Assembly: GCA_017962495.1 (NCBI GenBank)
Contig: JAGCVH010000068.1
Span: 1 to 36,871 of the forward strand
Direction: 5' to 3'
DNA length: 36,871 nucleotides
Origin: Bacteroidaceae bacterium
Lineage (GTDB): Bacteria; Bacteroidota; Bacteroidia; Bacteroidales; Bacteroidaceae
Within the stretch, counting starts at the first letter, position 1, and each line of letters opens with the position of its first letter. The position numbers and the translations under genes are program-made. Shown here piece by piece: positions 25,901 to 33,685 of this stretch. The notes beneath the pieces were generated by a model. It was not told where the DNA came from. It did no database searches and saw nothing but the letters and a program-made list of their open reading frames with translations.

Positions 25901-28900
25901 TAACTGGCACCTCCCGCTTCGTTAAGTTCTATTTCGTCGGTCGTGTCGGTACTTACCAACCCATTTTTAGCAATCACCTTACCACCGTGTAATCTCACAA
26001 TATCTTTTCTCTCTGCTAATGGACTGTTGTTCCAATAATACTCCTCACAGGCTTCTATCCATAATGGCACGTCGATGCCGCTCATAAATACAGGATAGCC
26101 TAAGGAATATTTACCATTTTGCCACAACTTGATTTCAACATTGTTGCCGGCAATGTCTCTTGACGTGTATTTGCTTATGCCAAAATAGCTGTCATTTATT
26201 TCGTCTTGTCTCTGCTTCACTTTGAGCGTTGGAGCTGTGTGATAGATGCGTGAGTATGTGCCTATCTGCCCATTGGTCAGGTCGCTTAAGTTCACAGTCT
26301 CACTCACCATCCCTGTCTGGAATAGTGTACTGTAGCCCTTGGCATAGATTTCCGTCACCTTGTATTTCACAGGATAGAGTGGAATGCGGTATTCGCCAGT
26401 TGTCATATCGGGATGAATCTTGAGCTGATGTCGTGAGGCAATTACTTCTGTAGTGTCCTTACTGTCCAGTCCGTGACCATATTTGTTGGTGCGTGTCGTT
26501 ATGGTAGGATCGAGTTGGTCGCGTACGAGCCACGAGGTGTTGTCGCCTTCCAGTTCCATAATAATGGTAACGTCTTCACCCAGATTATTCTTTGAAAGAG
26601 ACTCTCCCAAGGGCAGGTAGCCTTGGTCGTTACCTCCAACTACGCGTCCTTGCAGATAGACCTTTGTTTTATCCCAAAGGTAGATGTTGTTGATATCTTT
26701 CTCCCAATTGTGTTTACGATTGTCGCCTTCCTCCTTATCAAGGTCGATGTAGAAACCATCGTTTTCGAACACGTGCCCCTCCTTCACTACCTGAATGGTG
26801 TGACTTCCACCAGGTACACTTATCTCAAAAGCACCTTGTGGGGTTGTGGTTACTTCTTTTCCTGCAGAGTTGATAACGGGTTCCCCATCTCGCAAGAACT
26901 TCACACCACCTACTGGGATGCTCGAACCCTCGTAGAGCACATAACCTGAGAAAGTGTAGTAGGTTTCCTCGTAGAAGGTCACGTCAGTAAAAAGATTGTA
27001 GTCTTCGTTGAAGGTTACGTCATAGGAGTCTTTTATACCATCGGCGGAAATGTCGTATACACCTTTTATTTGATAAACGAGGCCACTAATCTCGAAGAAT
27101 CCCGACTCATCGGTCTTTACGGTCTTTGTTATAGCATTTAGGATATTTCCCTTAGGTGTGGCTGTCACCTCAACGTTGGGTAAACCTGTACCGTTGGACA
27201 GTCGCACATAACCTCGCACGGTTCCTGTTGGAATGCGGCATCCGGTAGTGGTGCCGGTGCTCACATGGTCACCCTCGCACTGGGTTACACCCTCTATGGT
27301 GTAGATGTAATCATGTTGCACCTTAGCGGTCTGGTCAAGGTAAGCGGTTTGAATATAGTTATTTTCCAGAGTATCCACTTTTTCTGGCTTCATCTTATCA
27401 GCGCGTATGATGCGGAAATAGTCGGCCACACCACTAGTTATTCCCCACTTGAGTAAGACGCCTTGTTGTAATGTATCGGCCTTGACTTCGCCAAGTTGAA
27501 CATTATTGTTGAACTCATATCGTGCCAGTTCGCCAACCTCCTTCTTTTTGACACTGAAGCCTAAGGTATCGGTGGAGAACAGAGGCAGTTTCGATTCACC
27601 CTTGTCTACAATAAGGCGGAAGTTATGATCGACACAAGAAGTGCAGAGATTCATTTGCACTTGTCGGTTGAGCAATTCTTCCTCTGAAATGCTGTATTGT
27701 TCCTTGTAACGCACCTCGTTTTCTACCATCTTGTCGATGTTGAGTTCCACCTTGGCACGCTCGTCCCATACGATACTTTGGTGTTCTGTTTCTGTGGAGG
27801 TTTGCATCACGGGGGTTACCAAGTTACCCATCTGTTGCCATCCGTTGCCTAAGATACTGTCCAGTGCGGCCACAGAAAGATCGCTGGCACTGAAACCCTG
27901 ACCTACTTGCGATACGGTTTGCTTGGGTAGCGCGATGTTGCCGCTGACCAGCCAGTTAGAAGCTCCCAGTCTAGAAGCAAGTTCCGTAGCACTGAGACTT
28001 TCGGCTTTGTTGCCTTCGCCCCAATTCTTGAAGTGGTAGTTATTTGAACCTCCCCATACCGTTCCACCGTTTTTTGCGTTATAGTTTAGACCCGTATGGT
28101 TGAACTGGTAATAGTTGGCGTTTTCCAAATTATTATATACATTATTGGATGTTCCACCATCTTCCCAACCCATAAAAGCACCGGCATATGAGGTAGTATT
28201 GAACTCAGTGGCAGTGATAGAGCCGTCGAACAAACAGTTGATAATGTTGTTCTTAACCGAATGTCCATGACCAATGATACCTCCTGCATAGCGGTCGGAG
28301 GTTATGACATTGGTGGAAACATGACAATTCTCTATGCGATTTTCAGTACCCGTCTGTACGCAATTACCCACGAGTCCTGAAGAGTGTCTGCCACCGGTAA
28401 CTGTTCCCTTGACATTCAAGTCACGAATGGTGGCATTCTTTATTATGCCGAATGGTGCTGTAAATTCCTCACCCGTAATATCCACGGTCAGTGTGTGTCC
28501 GTTGCCGTAGAAAGTACCACAATAATAGCCTTTGGTGGTACCTACTGGCTTAGTGATGCTTACATCGGCGGCCAAAATAGCATCGACTGCCGATGATGCG
28601 GAATTATCCACTTTTGTTACGAATGCTTCCCAGTCCTCGTTGTTGTAAATAACAAACCGTCCCTCGCTGTCATATTTGCGTCCGTCGTAAGGAGTGATGT
28701 AGTAGCAGTTGTTGAATTCCACATTATGCATTTGGGCTTCACGAACGAAGGTACGACAGTCATCTATTTTGGTTCCAAGTTCGGTTGGTGCAAACAGACA
28801 GTTGGTGAATACTCCGTATTTCTCTTCAGCAAAGGCTCCGATATATCCACCCGTGCTATGGCTCAATTCGCCAAGCAACTGACCGTCGAACAGGCAATCG

Positions 28901-30777
28901 GTGATTTTAAAACTACATTGTGAAAATCCAATGAAACCACCATTTGAGGCATCGCCATCGATAGTGCTGGCAACGGAGACAGATACACGGCAGTTTTCGA
29001 TGGTTACAGTCTCTGCACTTATATTATTATCTACTTTACCAATCAAGCCACTGGCAAACTTTTTGGTGGAACGTACAAGACCGGATACATGTAAATTTCG
29101 GATAGTGGTACCACCGCGTATATAGCTGAAAGGAGCCGCTCCTTCCACGCTTACACTGTCATAGTTGATGGTGAGTGTATGGCCATTGCCATCGAATGTT
29201 CCAAGAAAATAGTTGTTGTTTTCCTTACCAAGCATGGAATGACTGTTACCTAAGTCTATGTCATTAGCCATGATGATATTGTAATTTCTTCTATAATCAC
29301 TTGTCACTAACGCTACTAATGCTTCCCAGTCTGCAGCATTACGCAGTACGATGCGACCCTGTTGGTCAACGGGCAGTTCGTAATCGGCATTAGTTGCCGA
29401 TGCACCCAAGACACCTGGTGCGAATCTCACACCCTTTACTTGGGTGGAACTAGAATACAATCCACCCAAAGCAAACTGGAGGTCTATATTATGCTGTGTG
29501 TCGTTCCACTCCCCTGCGCGTTGTACACTTGCCGAGGAGAAATAAGGTAGCATGAGCGTGGCAGGCAATTTTGTCATTGCATAGCCACTTCCAGGTCCCC
29601 AGTTCCATGCTGATGAACCTACGCGTCGAACACGGTAATAGACATCTTGGCCCTTATAGTCGGCGAGCATGCTCTCGTCAGTATAGGTATATTCTTCTAT
29701 GCCCGGCGTAAAGTTAATCATGTCGAGAGTTCGCCAGTATGAGCTGCTGGCATCAGGTCGTTCCGATGTATTGCGTTGCAATTCCCACATATCGTTGGGT
29801 GAAATGTCGTTCCAAGTGGTGTGATTTATCTTCCACGAAATGACGACCTTGCCGTCTTCCTTCAATTGTGCTGTAACGGTTTGTGGCTGGTGCAATGTGG
29901 GCAAGTCGATGCGTTCCGATTCTGTCGTCTGTTCAGCGTCTTCCGAGTCGATGTAGGTAGCTTGTACATAAAAGTCCTTAATACAACGGTCGGCAGGTAA
30001 GTAGGCGAATCCTGAACCATTTTTACCCAGATCGATGCTGCGGTCATTATACATAATGCCATTTACCTCTTTCCAGAAACCTGTAATTCGCTTCACGTTG
30101 TTGGTAGCAATGTTGTAAAAGAGCATCATCGTACCTATATGACTAGCATCATAACTTAATACGGGATCCATTACCTCGGGTGTCACCAAGTCGGGAGCAT
30201 TGGGAATCTGCCATTCACTGGACGAAATGCCGATGTTCTTTGAACTCTCGCCAGCAGGGCCAATGGGACCATTACCAGTCTTGTGGATGCTCCACGAGAT
30301 GGTGACGGTCTTGCCTCGATACGCAGCGGGGATGTTCCAAACGAGGTGAATGATGGCATAGTCTGTACCCGAAATGATGGGAATGGTTGCCTCTTTTTCC
30401 GAGGTGGTGACATTGATGCTGCTGTAGTCGCGGTCACGTTTTAGCACCATTGTTCCGTCCACACCCTTGTAGAACTTGGCAGAGGGGTGCGAGCCACTTT
30501 TTTCCCATGACTTGTAATAAAAGAGTATTTCCTGCTTACCGTCGCAGGTAATGTAGACATAGCCTTTGTCAATCCAACTGTCGTAACCGTCCTCATCATA
30601 GACGGGCATGTCCAGAGTCATCTGTCTCATACCACTCAGCATGACGGTGTAACGATAAGCGTCTTCAGGCGCATTACTGGCGATAGCCTTTTGAGCCCAA
30701 TTGGGCGCAACAAACATGGTTATTGCAAAAGTAACACGCAATAACCATAATTGCAGGTTTTCAATTCGTTTTTGCAT
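19987..30777 (-). CDS. Giant (3596-residue) multidomain T9SS-secreted surface protein
   Basis: Modules in order, approximate residues: signal peptide (1-30); Fn3-like (296-382); two GLUG/beta-helix blocks (about 470-690 and 705-960), each opening with a DWEA motif and FxGNGHTLT; Fn3-like (1096-1169); carboxypeptidase-regulatory-like domains (1181-1246, 1272-1349, perhaps a third from 1366); a long unassigned core (about 1400-2450) containing DILRDPPGSGSSAYIEEGS; a bacterial Ig-like domain (near 2460, IKIAFSEPIAG); two LamG-like jelly-rolls (2513-2670 and 2718-2877); Ig/Fn3-like stretches; and a C-terminal T9SS sorting domain (WYTVSGIKLSGKP..GKGVFI, about 3566-3596). I recognise no catalytic motif. 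It is probably a surface adhesin or scaffold. It is first in the operon with the lipoprotein and dockerin genes. The frame is intact across 10.8 kb. A promoter lies at 30821-30851. Confidence 0.88.
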   Translation of the reverse strand: MQKRIENLQLWLLRVTFAITMFVAPNWAQKAIASNAPEDAYRYTVMLSGMRQMTLDMPVYDEDGYDSWIDKGYVYITCDGKQEILFYYKSWEKSGSHPSAKFYKGVDGTMVLKRDRDYSSINVTTSEKEATIPIISGTDYAIIHLVWNIPAAYRGKTVTISWSIHKTGNGPIGPAGESSKNIGISSSEWQIPNAPDLVTPEVMDPVLSYDASHIGTMMLFYNIATNNVKRITGFWKEVNGIMYNDRSIDLGKNGSGFAYLPADRCIKDFYVQATYIDSEDAEQTTESERIDLPTLHQPQTVTAQLKEDGKVVISWKINHTTWNDISPNDMWELQRNTSERPDASSSYWRTLDMINFTPGIEEYTYTDESMLADYKGQDVYYRVRRVGSSAWNWGPGSGYAMTKLPATLMLPYFSSASVQRAGEWNDTQHNIDLQFALGGLYSSSTQVKGVRFAPGVLGASATNADYELPVDQQGRIVLRNAADWEALVALVTSDYRRNYNIIMANDIDLGNSHSMLGKENNNYFLGTFDGNGHTLTINYDSVSVEGAAPFSYIRGGTTIRNLHVSGLVRSTKKFASGLIGKVDNNISAETVTIENCRVSVSVASTIDGDASNGGFIGFSQCSFKITDCLFDGQLLGELSHSTGGYIGAFAEEKYGVFTNCLFAPTELGTKIDDCRTFVREAQMHNVEFNNCYYITPYDGRKYDSEGRFVIYNNEDWEAFVTKVDNSASSAVDAILAADVSITKPVGTTKGYYCGTFYGNGHTLTVDITGEEFTAPFGIIKNATIRDLNVKGTVTGGRHSSGLVGNCVQTGTENRIENCHVSTNVITSDRYAGGIIGHGHSVKNNIINCLFDGSITATEFNTTSYAGAFMGWEDGGTSNNVYNNLENANYYQFNHTGLNYNAKNGGTVWGGSNNYHFKNWGEGNKAESLSATELASRLGASNWLVSGNIALPKQTVSQVGQGFSASDLSVAALDSILGNGWQQMGNLVTPVMQTSTETEHQSIVWDERAKVELNIDKMVENEVRYKEQYSISEEELLNRQVQMNLCTSCVDHNFRLIVDKGESKLPLFSTDTLGFSVKKKEVGELARYEFNNNVQLGEVKADTLQQGVLLKWGITSGVADYFRIIRADKMKPEKVDTLENNYIQTAYLDQTAKVQHDYIYTIEGVTQCEGDHVSTGTTTGCRIPTGTVRGYVRLSNGTGLPNVEVTATPKGNILNAITKTVKTDESGFFEISGLVYQIKGVYDISADGIKDSYDVTFNEDYNLFTDVTFYEETYYTFSGYVLYEGSSIPVGGVKFLRDGEPVINSAGKEVTTTPQGAFEISVPGGSHTIQVVKEGHVFENDGFYIDLDKEEGDNRKHNWEKDINNIYLWDKTKVYLQGRVVGGNDQGYLPLGESLSKNNLGEDVTIIMELEGDNTSWLVRDQLDPTITTRTNKYGHGLDSKDTTEVIASRHQLKIHPDMTTGEYRIPLYPVKYKVTEIYAKGYSTLFQTGMVSETVNLSDLTNGQIGTYSRIYHTAPTLKVKQRQDEINDSYFGISKYTSRDIAGNNVEIKLWQNGKYSLGYPVFMSGIDVPLWIEACEEYYWNNSPLAERKDIVRLHGGKVIAKNGLVSTDTTDEIELNEAGGASYIFKPRNTTFTQENDMALRKLNFTLEYDSCYYDMQPLEGYIMAASEVPQGRRIVAGENAHLVDILRDPPGSGSSAYIEEGSKLSYSYTADIKAVAGVNLDLGLGKGNDYFMGLWFGEGHGDVTGAINSTTNYGSVTLNAVVGYYNDWTYNYEITTNERIETSSESYGKGSKIGANADLYIGFADNIIMEDGIAVYPVDSKTLSYLTPRESNTVKVNGYDFDVKGTVKILARGYDEGKGDSIYLIRNEVMKVSSSPKASFIYSQEHILNDIIPTLLRSRAALLKPTMAAAEAQKLANDTKKTVYVSKVGIDDSKFGYDYDVYYPAEGKGTKTNEVQNLNNRIAQWAGFIAANEKEKMEAKKLMKRYDFDGLASISYSESMSAERTEHRYIQIPGISLSGDGATPVSGQKDANPHYLDSGGEDPYMTGVEFVAGGVFVQLKVMPVAQFDFNYNNGQEENRSKGTGFTLKCSSRSNLSVAVYYTETLSEDSIKALDKLGTVGRYYKFTDETMKNIYSPTLGPDNQLSWLTNDKRTRYRNFVFRTEGGATESPWEDERRTIFHNAGQNILDQKTLQIDKLRIWADKQSVSNVPLGEPARFTIYMTNEGEMPASVTKTLKIYAEDAMNPKGARIVVNGVPITGSGFDIWLEPNTIMEKVVEIYANEEYDYEDIGLCIINENDIENVQTVTLSAHFVPSAGKINISSPGDKWVMNTDSYFDSDRQAYSMPVHIDGFDVNFRNFDHIELQYKLSTQGEKEWVNVCSFYRNNEEGKQLMDQASGERKLMDHDGYIDVDFYGEVDPIEQRYDIRAVAYCRHGNGYLTSSSNVLSGIKDTRRPQPFGTPQPANGILGIGDDIKIAFSEPIAGNYLSPINNFQVLGLTNSSNISLSTALHFNGKSMAKSQAARNLAAKDFTLDVMINPEKTDKEMVVLTHGTNEHNMVLGLTPDRHLMATIEGHTMVSDSIVKFDGLQQVAYVVDNIGEKSTKVTFYKGNTKIGEGEFPDMYYGKGNLCVGYDPFRYPDNYNFVGDMLEMRLWNKAMSKSELGNYAQKRLTGYELGLLDNYPMNEGKGTYTYDKAVGGNDLFLYGTNWKVPDGISMKLDGKKGIKLEPRLFKREEYQDYTMMFWFRTNDEAGTLIANGPALNEPDYKDHFNIGLSLGKLFFRSGGQQIDTDDFYADGSWHHVAVTVNRSRNVGNLYVDQTLKQTFPVDTLGGINSNNLALGATYTDAHTPTDQLEGNIDELSIYEMVLPENMLKNYSNITPYGNEMGLLAYLPFSRSELQSDNSQRLMPTGISLKKYKDNHGNIVESRRDTLISQDVITANADRTNYAPMKNIGNLENIKFSYVADGKDLLINLDVPDYQIEKNNVFLTVKEVADLQGNLMASPIVMDLYVYRNPLRWTVKRKSVEAMYGDGATVELTIENLSGKSQSYTLEGLPMWITASQNSGVIGALSEEQVTLTISPYINVGTFDEIITIVGENGMTEPLPLTIRIRGEEPNWVVSNEMKDGNLMMHIVAQVMIDGAIAHNPEDILTVFGPGHEVMGTAHIDVDNTANANDARAYLNVYYKTNPKEPIPLHFEFYNSETGRISVLKPQGTWVGDVWEEADTIYFEPDAVLGSSRMPVILEETNEYVQSLKLKKGWNWLSFYVEPREATISELLEGAAVWEVGDGLEAINARGKAFLFTYKAKPNPDDENSELYYWNKGDTRITLDPCLMYRFYVRNEKTAYLSGFEVSYPITVRNGWNRIGYISSLNLPISTALADYTDEGTEGDMIKSQSEFAVLNIDNQNNRYWKGSLKYLRSGEGYMIHHKGASEITFSYPYYNKSRYNSGLQGSKQTPPLFWNNTGSSMNVIAQVEGVELEEGDRLVAYMGAEAVGIAEVGDDGLFFLTIGQGNTERINFTIEHDGEIVATTAQSMPYIDNSLSGSLDKPTVINFTESDGIEGEGWYTVSGIKLSGKPNGKGVFIHNGQKVTIK

Positions 30778-30820
30778 AGTTTTTTATTTATTTTTTGCGT
30801 TTTTCATTATGATATGTCGG

Positions 30821-30851
30821 CAAAAATACAAAGAAATTTTCATACGTGCAA
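30821..30851 (-). promoter_or_regulatory. Promoter of the giant-protein operon
   Basis: On the minus strand a TTG (plus caa, 30849-30851) and TATTTTTG (plus caaaaata, 30821-30828) are 20 nt apart, fitting the Bacteroidetes -33/-7 arrangement. The leader to the ATG at 30777 would be about 37 nt. Confidence 0.5.
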
Positions 30852-30913
30852 GCGCGCGACCAAGAAGAAGGCTGATTTTGACTAAATAACTCGAAGAATA
30901 ATGGATAAAAAGA

Positions 30914-30949
30914 AAGGCCTAACTCTTTGATTTATAAGAATTAGGCCTT
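30914..30949 (-). terminator. Intrinsic terminator of ddh
   Basis: Arms aaggcctaa (30914-30922) and ttaggcctt (30941-30949) form a 9-bp stem that extends by four more pairs after one mismatch. On the minus strand it is followed by TTCTTTTTATCC. It lies about 20 nt after the ddh stop and just upstream of the giant operon's promoter. Confidence 0.8.
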
Positions 30950-30969
30950 AAAAAATTACTATTAGGTAT

Positions 30970-31878
30970 TTATACCAAATGTCGGATAATTTCTTCGCGA
31001 TTACCTGGTAGATAATCGATTACGGGAATCTCAATCATGGTGTAACAACCTGGTTGCTGGCGCATGGAGGCACGTGCAACATTGATGAGCACCTGAGCCG
31101 TGAGGGCAGGGTTGTTAATCTTCATGTTGAACTCGAAGAGCTGGTTGTGGGTCTGACCACTCACGCCTTTGCGTACGAGGTTCACGCCATGTCCAACATC
31201 ATTCAGTTCGTCCACGCTATCGACTTGGAACACATGAGTTTCATCGTTAGCGAAATAGGGGTCGGTCTTGATGGCCTTTGTCACCTCTTCGAGGTTTGCA
31301 CCCTCTTCCAGTTCCACATACACCATGCGACGATGAATGCCTTCACCCACAGGGATAGTCATTGAAAGAGCATCGCGAACGCCAGCCTTTGAACGCACAC
31401 AAACACTGTGACCCATTGAGCGGCCAGGACCAAAGTTAGTGTATGTGATACCCTTTGGAGCAAGGCTTTGCATGAGGGTACGCACGACGCTGTCCGACCC
31501 TGGGTCCCATCCGGCAGAAATAATGCTTACGGCTCCATGTTCCTTAGCCACCTTGTCGAGTGAACGACGGAGGTCGACTATCTGAGTGTGGATGTCGAAT
31601 GAATCGACGGTGTTGATGCCCTTGGCCAGAAAGCGCTTGGCATATTCTTCGACACTGCGAGTGGGAGTTGCCAGTATTGCCACATCCACCTGTCCCAGTT
31701 CGTCAATCATATCTTCCGTGACCACTTTGTAACCCATAAGTTCTGGTGGGCAATCCTTCATTCCATTGCGACGAATGATGCCTGCCACTACGATGTCGTC
31801 TGCCTCGATTGCTGCTTGCAAGGCATACTTTCCAATGTTACCATAACCTACGATGGCGACCTTAATCTTCTTATCCAT
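30970..31878 (-). CDS. ddh: meso-Diaminopimelate dehydrogenase
   Basis: This 302-residue cytoplasmic enzyme interconverts tetrahydrodipicolinate and meso-diaminopimelate with NADPH and ammonia, a one-step route to lysine and the peptidoglycan cross-linking residue. It has the N-terminal Rossmann motif VGYGNIGKYALQAA, the substrate-domain signature SAGWDPGSDSVVRTL, and NFGPGRSMGHSVCVRSKAGV, all typical of Ddh. Length is normal. The ATG at 31878 gives MDKKIKVAIVGYGNIG, with the dinucleotide motif at the expected distance. It lies 72 nt after the aminopeptidase stop and may be co-transcribed with it; a clear terminator follows. Confidence 0.95.
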   Translation of the reverse strand: MDKKIKVAIVGYGNIGKYALQAAIEADDIVVAGIIRRNGMKDCPPELMGYKVVTEDMIDELGQVDVAILATPTRSVEEYAKRFLAKGINTVDSFDIHTQIVDLRRSLDKVAKEHGAVSIISAGWDPGSDSVVRTLMQSLAPKGITYTNFGPGRSMGHSVCVRSKAGVRDALSMTIPVGEGIHRRMVYVELEEGANLEEVTKAIKTDPYFANDETHVFQVDSVDELNDVGHGVNLVRKGVSGQTHNQLFEFNMKINNPALTAQVLINVARASMRQQPGCYTMIEIPVIDYLPGNREEIIRHLV

Positions 31879-31950
31879 ACCTATTATGTTTAATCTTAAA
31901 TAATCAAAAATCTCTCTTTCCCTATTTGCTCACCTCCACTCAAGTGGTTT

Positions 31951-33345
31951 TTATTCCTCCTCCATGAACATCGGGTCCCAGGCAGGCAGGCGTATGGGTT
32001 TCTGCTTCAGGATGTCGAGCACCGATTGAGGGCAATACTTACGATTGACCACCACGCGGAACATGTATTCGCGGAACCACTCGTCAGTCATGATGAGGTA
32101 ACCCGAATAGCCATATGTTGGTCCCCACGAGTTCTCCACCTTCCATTTTGTGGGTTTTCCCTCCTTATCGAGGTCAACGGCCACAAGCGTCATTGCGTGG
32201 CTCGAACCAGAGTCACGAGTCTGTATGCGTTGTTTCTTGTTCATGCCGAAGGTGGTTCCCAACAGACTGCCGTAGTCGTAGTTGTTCACGTCGAGCAAAC
32301 CGTTCGAGCGGTTGAGTTGCTTGCCTACGTCGCATGAGAAATACATGGGTACGCTGTCCTGAAGCGAGGCGATAGCAATGGGTGCCAGGTCATCGATGTC
32401 GAGATTCACGTACAGCCAGTTGTGTCCGTCATAGAGGTGGCGGTCCATGTCTATTTCATACACCTTGTTATATGGGCGACTTGGGTCGTTCATCAGCATC
32501 ACATAGTCGGCATTCAGGTCTTCCTCTGGTGCACACACTTCTTTGTAGAACGACATGGGTGTGTACTTCTTTGGTTCACGAAGCAGTTTTCCTTTCTTGT
32601 CCTTGGGTGCCCAAGTGAACTCCTTAACGGGTTCGCCATAGGCCAGAGTGAGCATCTTGTAGACATCCTTCATCTGCTCCACTTTATAGGCTTCGAGTTG
32701 CTTTACCGAGGCACCAGCTTCGCTCTTTTCGCGAAGGTTGATGGCTATTTCACGCAGTTTGCGCTTCAAGTGGCCATTGAACTCGCTTGTGCTGTTCGAC
32801 ACATAAGTTTCCTGCATCACGTCCTTAGGCACAAGTCCGTACTTCGTCACCAGGTCTGCCACTCCAGTGTAAGTTCCACCATCGCCGATGGGGTTCTGCA
32901 TGAGCCACTGTACTTGTTGTGAATCGATGTCCTGCTTACGCGTGTCGATGATGCTTTGCAGGAACAGGTTTGCCTTTTCCAACTGGTCGTAGAAGAACGA
33001 ATAGACATGACTGAACATGAAGCCTTCCACACCCAGATTCTTCATGGCACGCTGGCGCAGTACTTTTGTGCCTGTAAACAGCCAACAGCGTCCCGAACTT
33101 GCTTGGTCGGAAAGGCTCGACCCCTCCACTTCCACCGAAAACCATGTGTCCAGAGCCTGCTGGTTGTTGCCCACCAGTGCCATCTTGTTGATGGCATTCG
33201 ACTGAATGGCATTCCGCAATGCTCGTTCGGCAGGAGTTGTATTACTGCTCTTTTCCAGTTCGCTCAACACTTCAGGGGTAATAGCCTGTTGTGCAGTAGC
33301 AAACCCGCAAAAAAGAGTAGCTGCAATAAACAATCTAACTTTCAT
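31951..33345 (-). CDS. Exported C1-family aminopeptidase (bleomycin hydrolase type)
   Basis: The start at 33345 gives 464 residues with a signal peptide (MKVRLFIAATLFCGFATAQ). The frame is open to 33420, but those codons cross a -7 promoter element and read as untranslated DNA. The papain-like catalytic set is intact: Gln81 and Cys87 in DQASSGRCWLF, His383 in SSHAMTLVAVD and Asn405 in VENSWGP. Length and layout match PepC/bleomycin hydrolase, which trims N-terminal residues from peptides in self-compartmentalised hexamers. The signal peptide distinguishes this from cytosolic PepC and suggests peptide degradation in the periplasm or outside the cell. ddh lies downstream. The promoter-like TATCTTTG upstream is the same octamer as in the inverted repeat at 183-203. 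Confidence 0.93.
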   Translation of the reverse strand: MKVRLFIAATLFCGFATAQQAITPEVLSELEKSSNTTPAERALRNAIQSNAINKMALVGNNQQALDTWFSVEVEGSSLSDQASSGRCWLFTGTKVLRQRAMKNLGVEGFMFSHVYSFFYDQLEKANLFLQSIIDTRKQDIDSQQVQWLMQNPIGDGGTYTGVADLVTKYGLVPKDVMQETYVSNSTSEFNGHLKRKLREIAINLREKSEAGASVKQLEAYKVEQMKDVYKMLTLAYGEPVKEFTWAPKDKKGKLLREPKKYTPMSFYKEVCAPEEDLNADYVMLMNDPSRPYNKVYEIDMDRHLYDGHNWLYVNLDIDDLAPIAIASLQDSVPMYFSCDVGKQLNRSNGLLDVNNYDYGSLLGTTFGMNKKQRIQTRDSGSSHAMTLVAVDLDKEGKPTKWKVENSWGPTYGYSGYLIMTDEWFREYMFRVVVNRKYCPQSVLDILKQKPIRLPAWDPMFMEEE

Positions 33346-33365
33346 AATATCACTCATTTTGGTTG

Positions 33366-33373
33366 CAAAGATA
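33366..33373 (-). promoter_or_regulatory. -7 element of the aminopeptidase gene
   Basis: On the minus strand TATCTTTG (plus caaagata) matches TAnnTTTG. A TTG lies 23 nt upstream, slightly long for the -33 element. Transcription would start about 15 nt before the ATG at 33345, which excludes the upstream in-frame start at 33420. Confidence 0.45.
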
Positions 33374-33610
33374 ATAATATTTGTCCATTCTACTATCAAT
33401 ATAACAAATAAATCCCACATTAACTTACAAAAACGTGTATTGGATAGAATAGTTCAATGCAAAGAACCTAATCATCAAATAATGAAATAGTGAGAAACAG
33501 AAAAAATGGATTATGATCTCGGATGTAAGCCTATCCCAGTAATCTCGCCACAATAATAAACTTTATTTCAATTAATTACTAATTAAGCTATCCATATGAA
33601 ATAAAATCGT

Positions 33611-33618
33611 TACCTTTG
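33611..33618 (+). promoter_or_regulatory. -7 element of the GH2 gene
   Basis: tacctttg matches TAnnTTTG and would give a leader of about 60 nt containing the hairpin at 33639-33653. No good -33 element lies 19-21 nt upstream, so an activator may be needed. Confidence 0.4.
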
Positions 33619-33685
33619 TCTCATTAAGTGAAAAAGTAGCAGTGTTTGACTGCATTCGATAAATAATTCTATACCAAACATCTAT

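Larger units (their letters stand above)
33346..33685. other. Divergent intergenic region between the aminopeptidase and GH2 genes
   Basis: This 340-bp AT-rich stretch carries a -7-like element toward each gene (33366-33373 minus, 33611-33618 plus). A small hairpin gcagt-gtttg-actgc (33639-33653) lies in the probable leader of the GH2 gene. I see no gene in it and no conserved operator I can name. Confidence 0.6.

Noticed and set aside
31936-31947. ccact-ca-agtgg hairpin between the aminopeptidase and ddh genes
   Set aside because: The 5-bp stem is too weak to call a terminator, and on the minus strand no T-run follows it.
33346-33420. Longer aminopeptidase start at 33420
   Set aside because: The extra codons cross a promoter -7 element, and a proper signal peptide begins at 33345.
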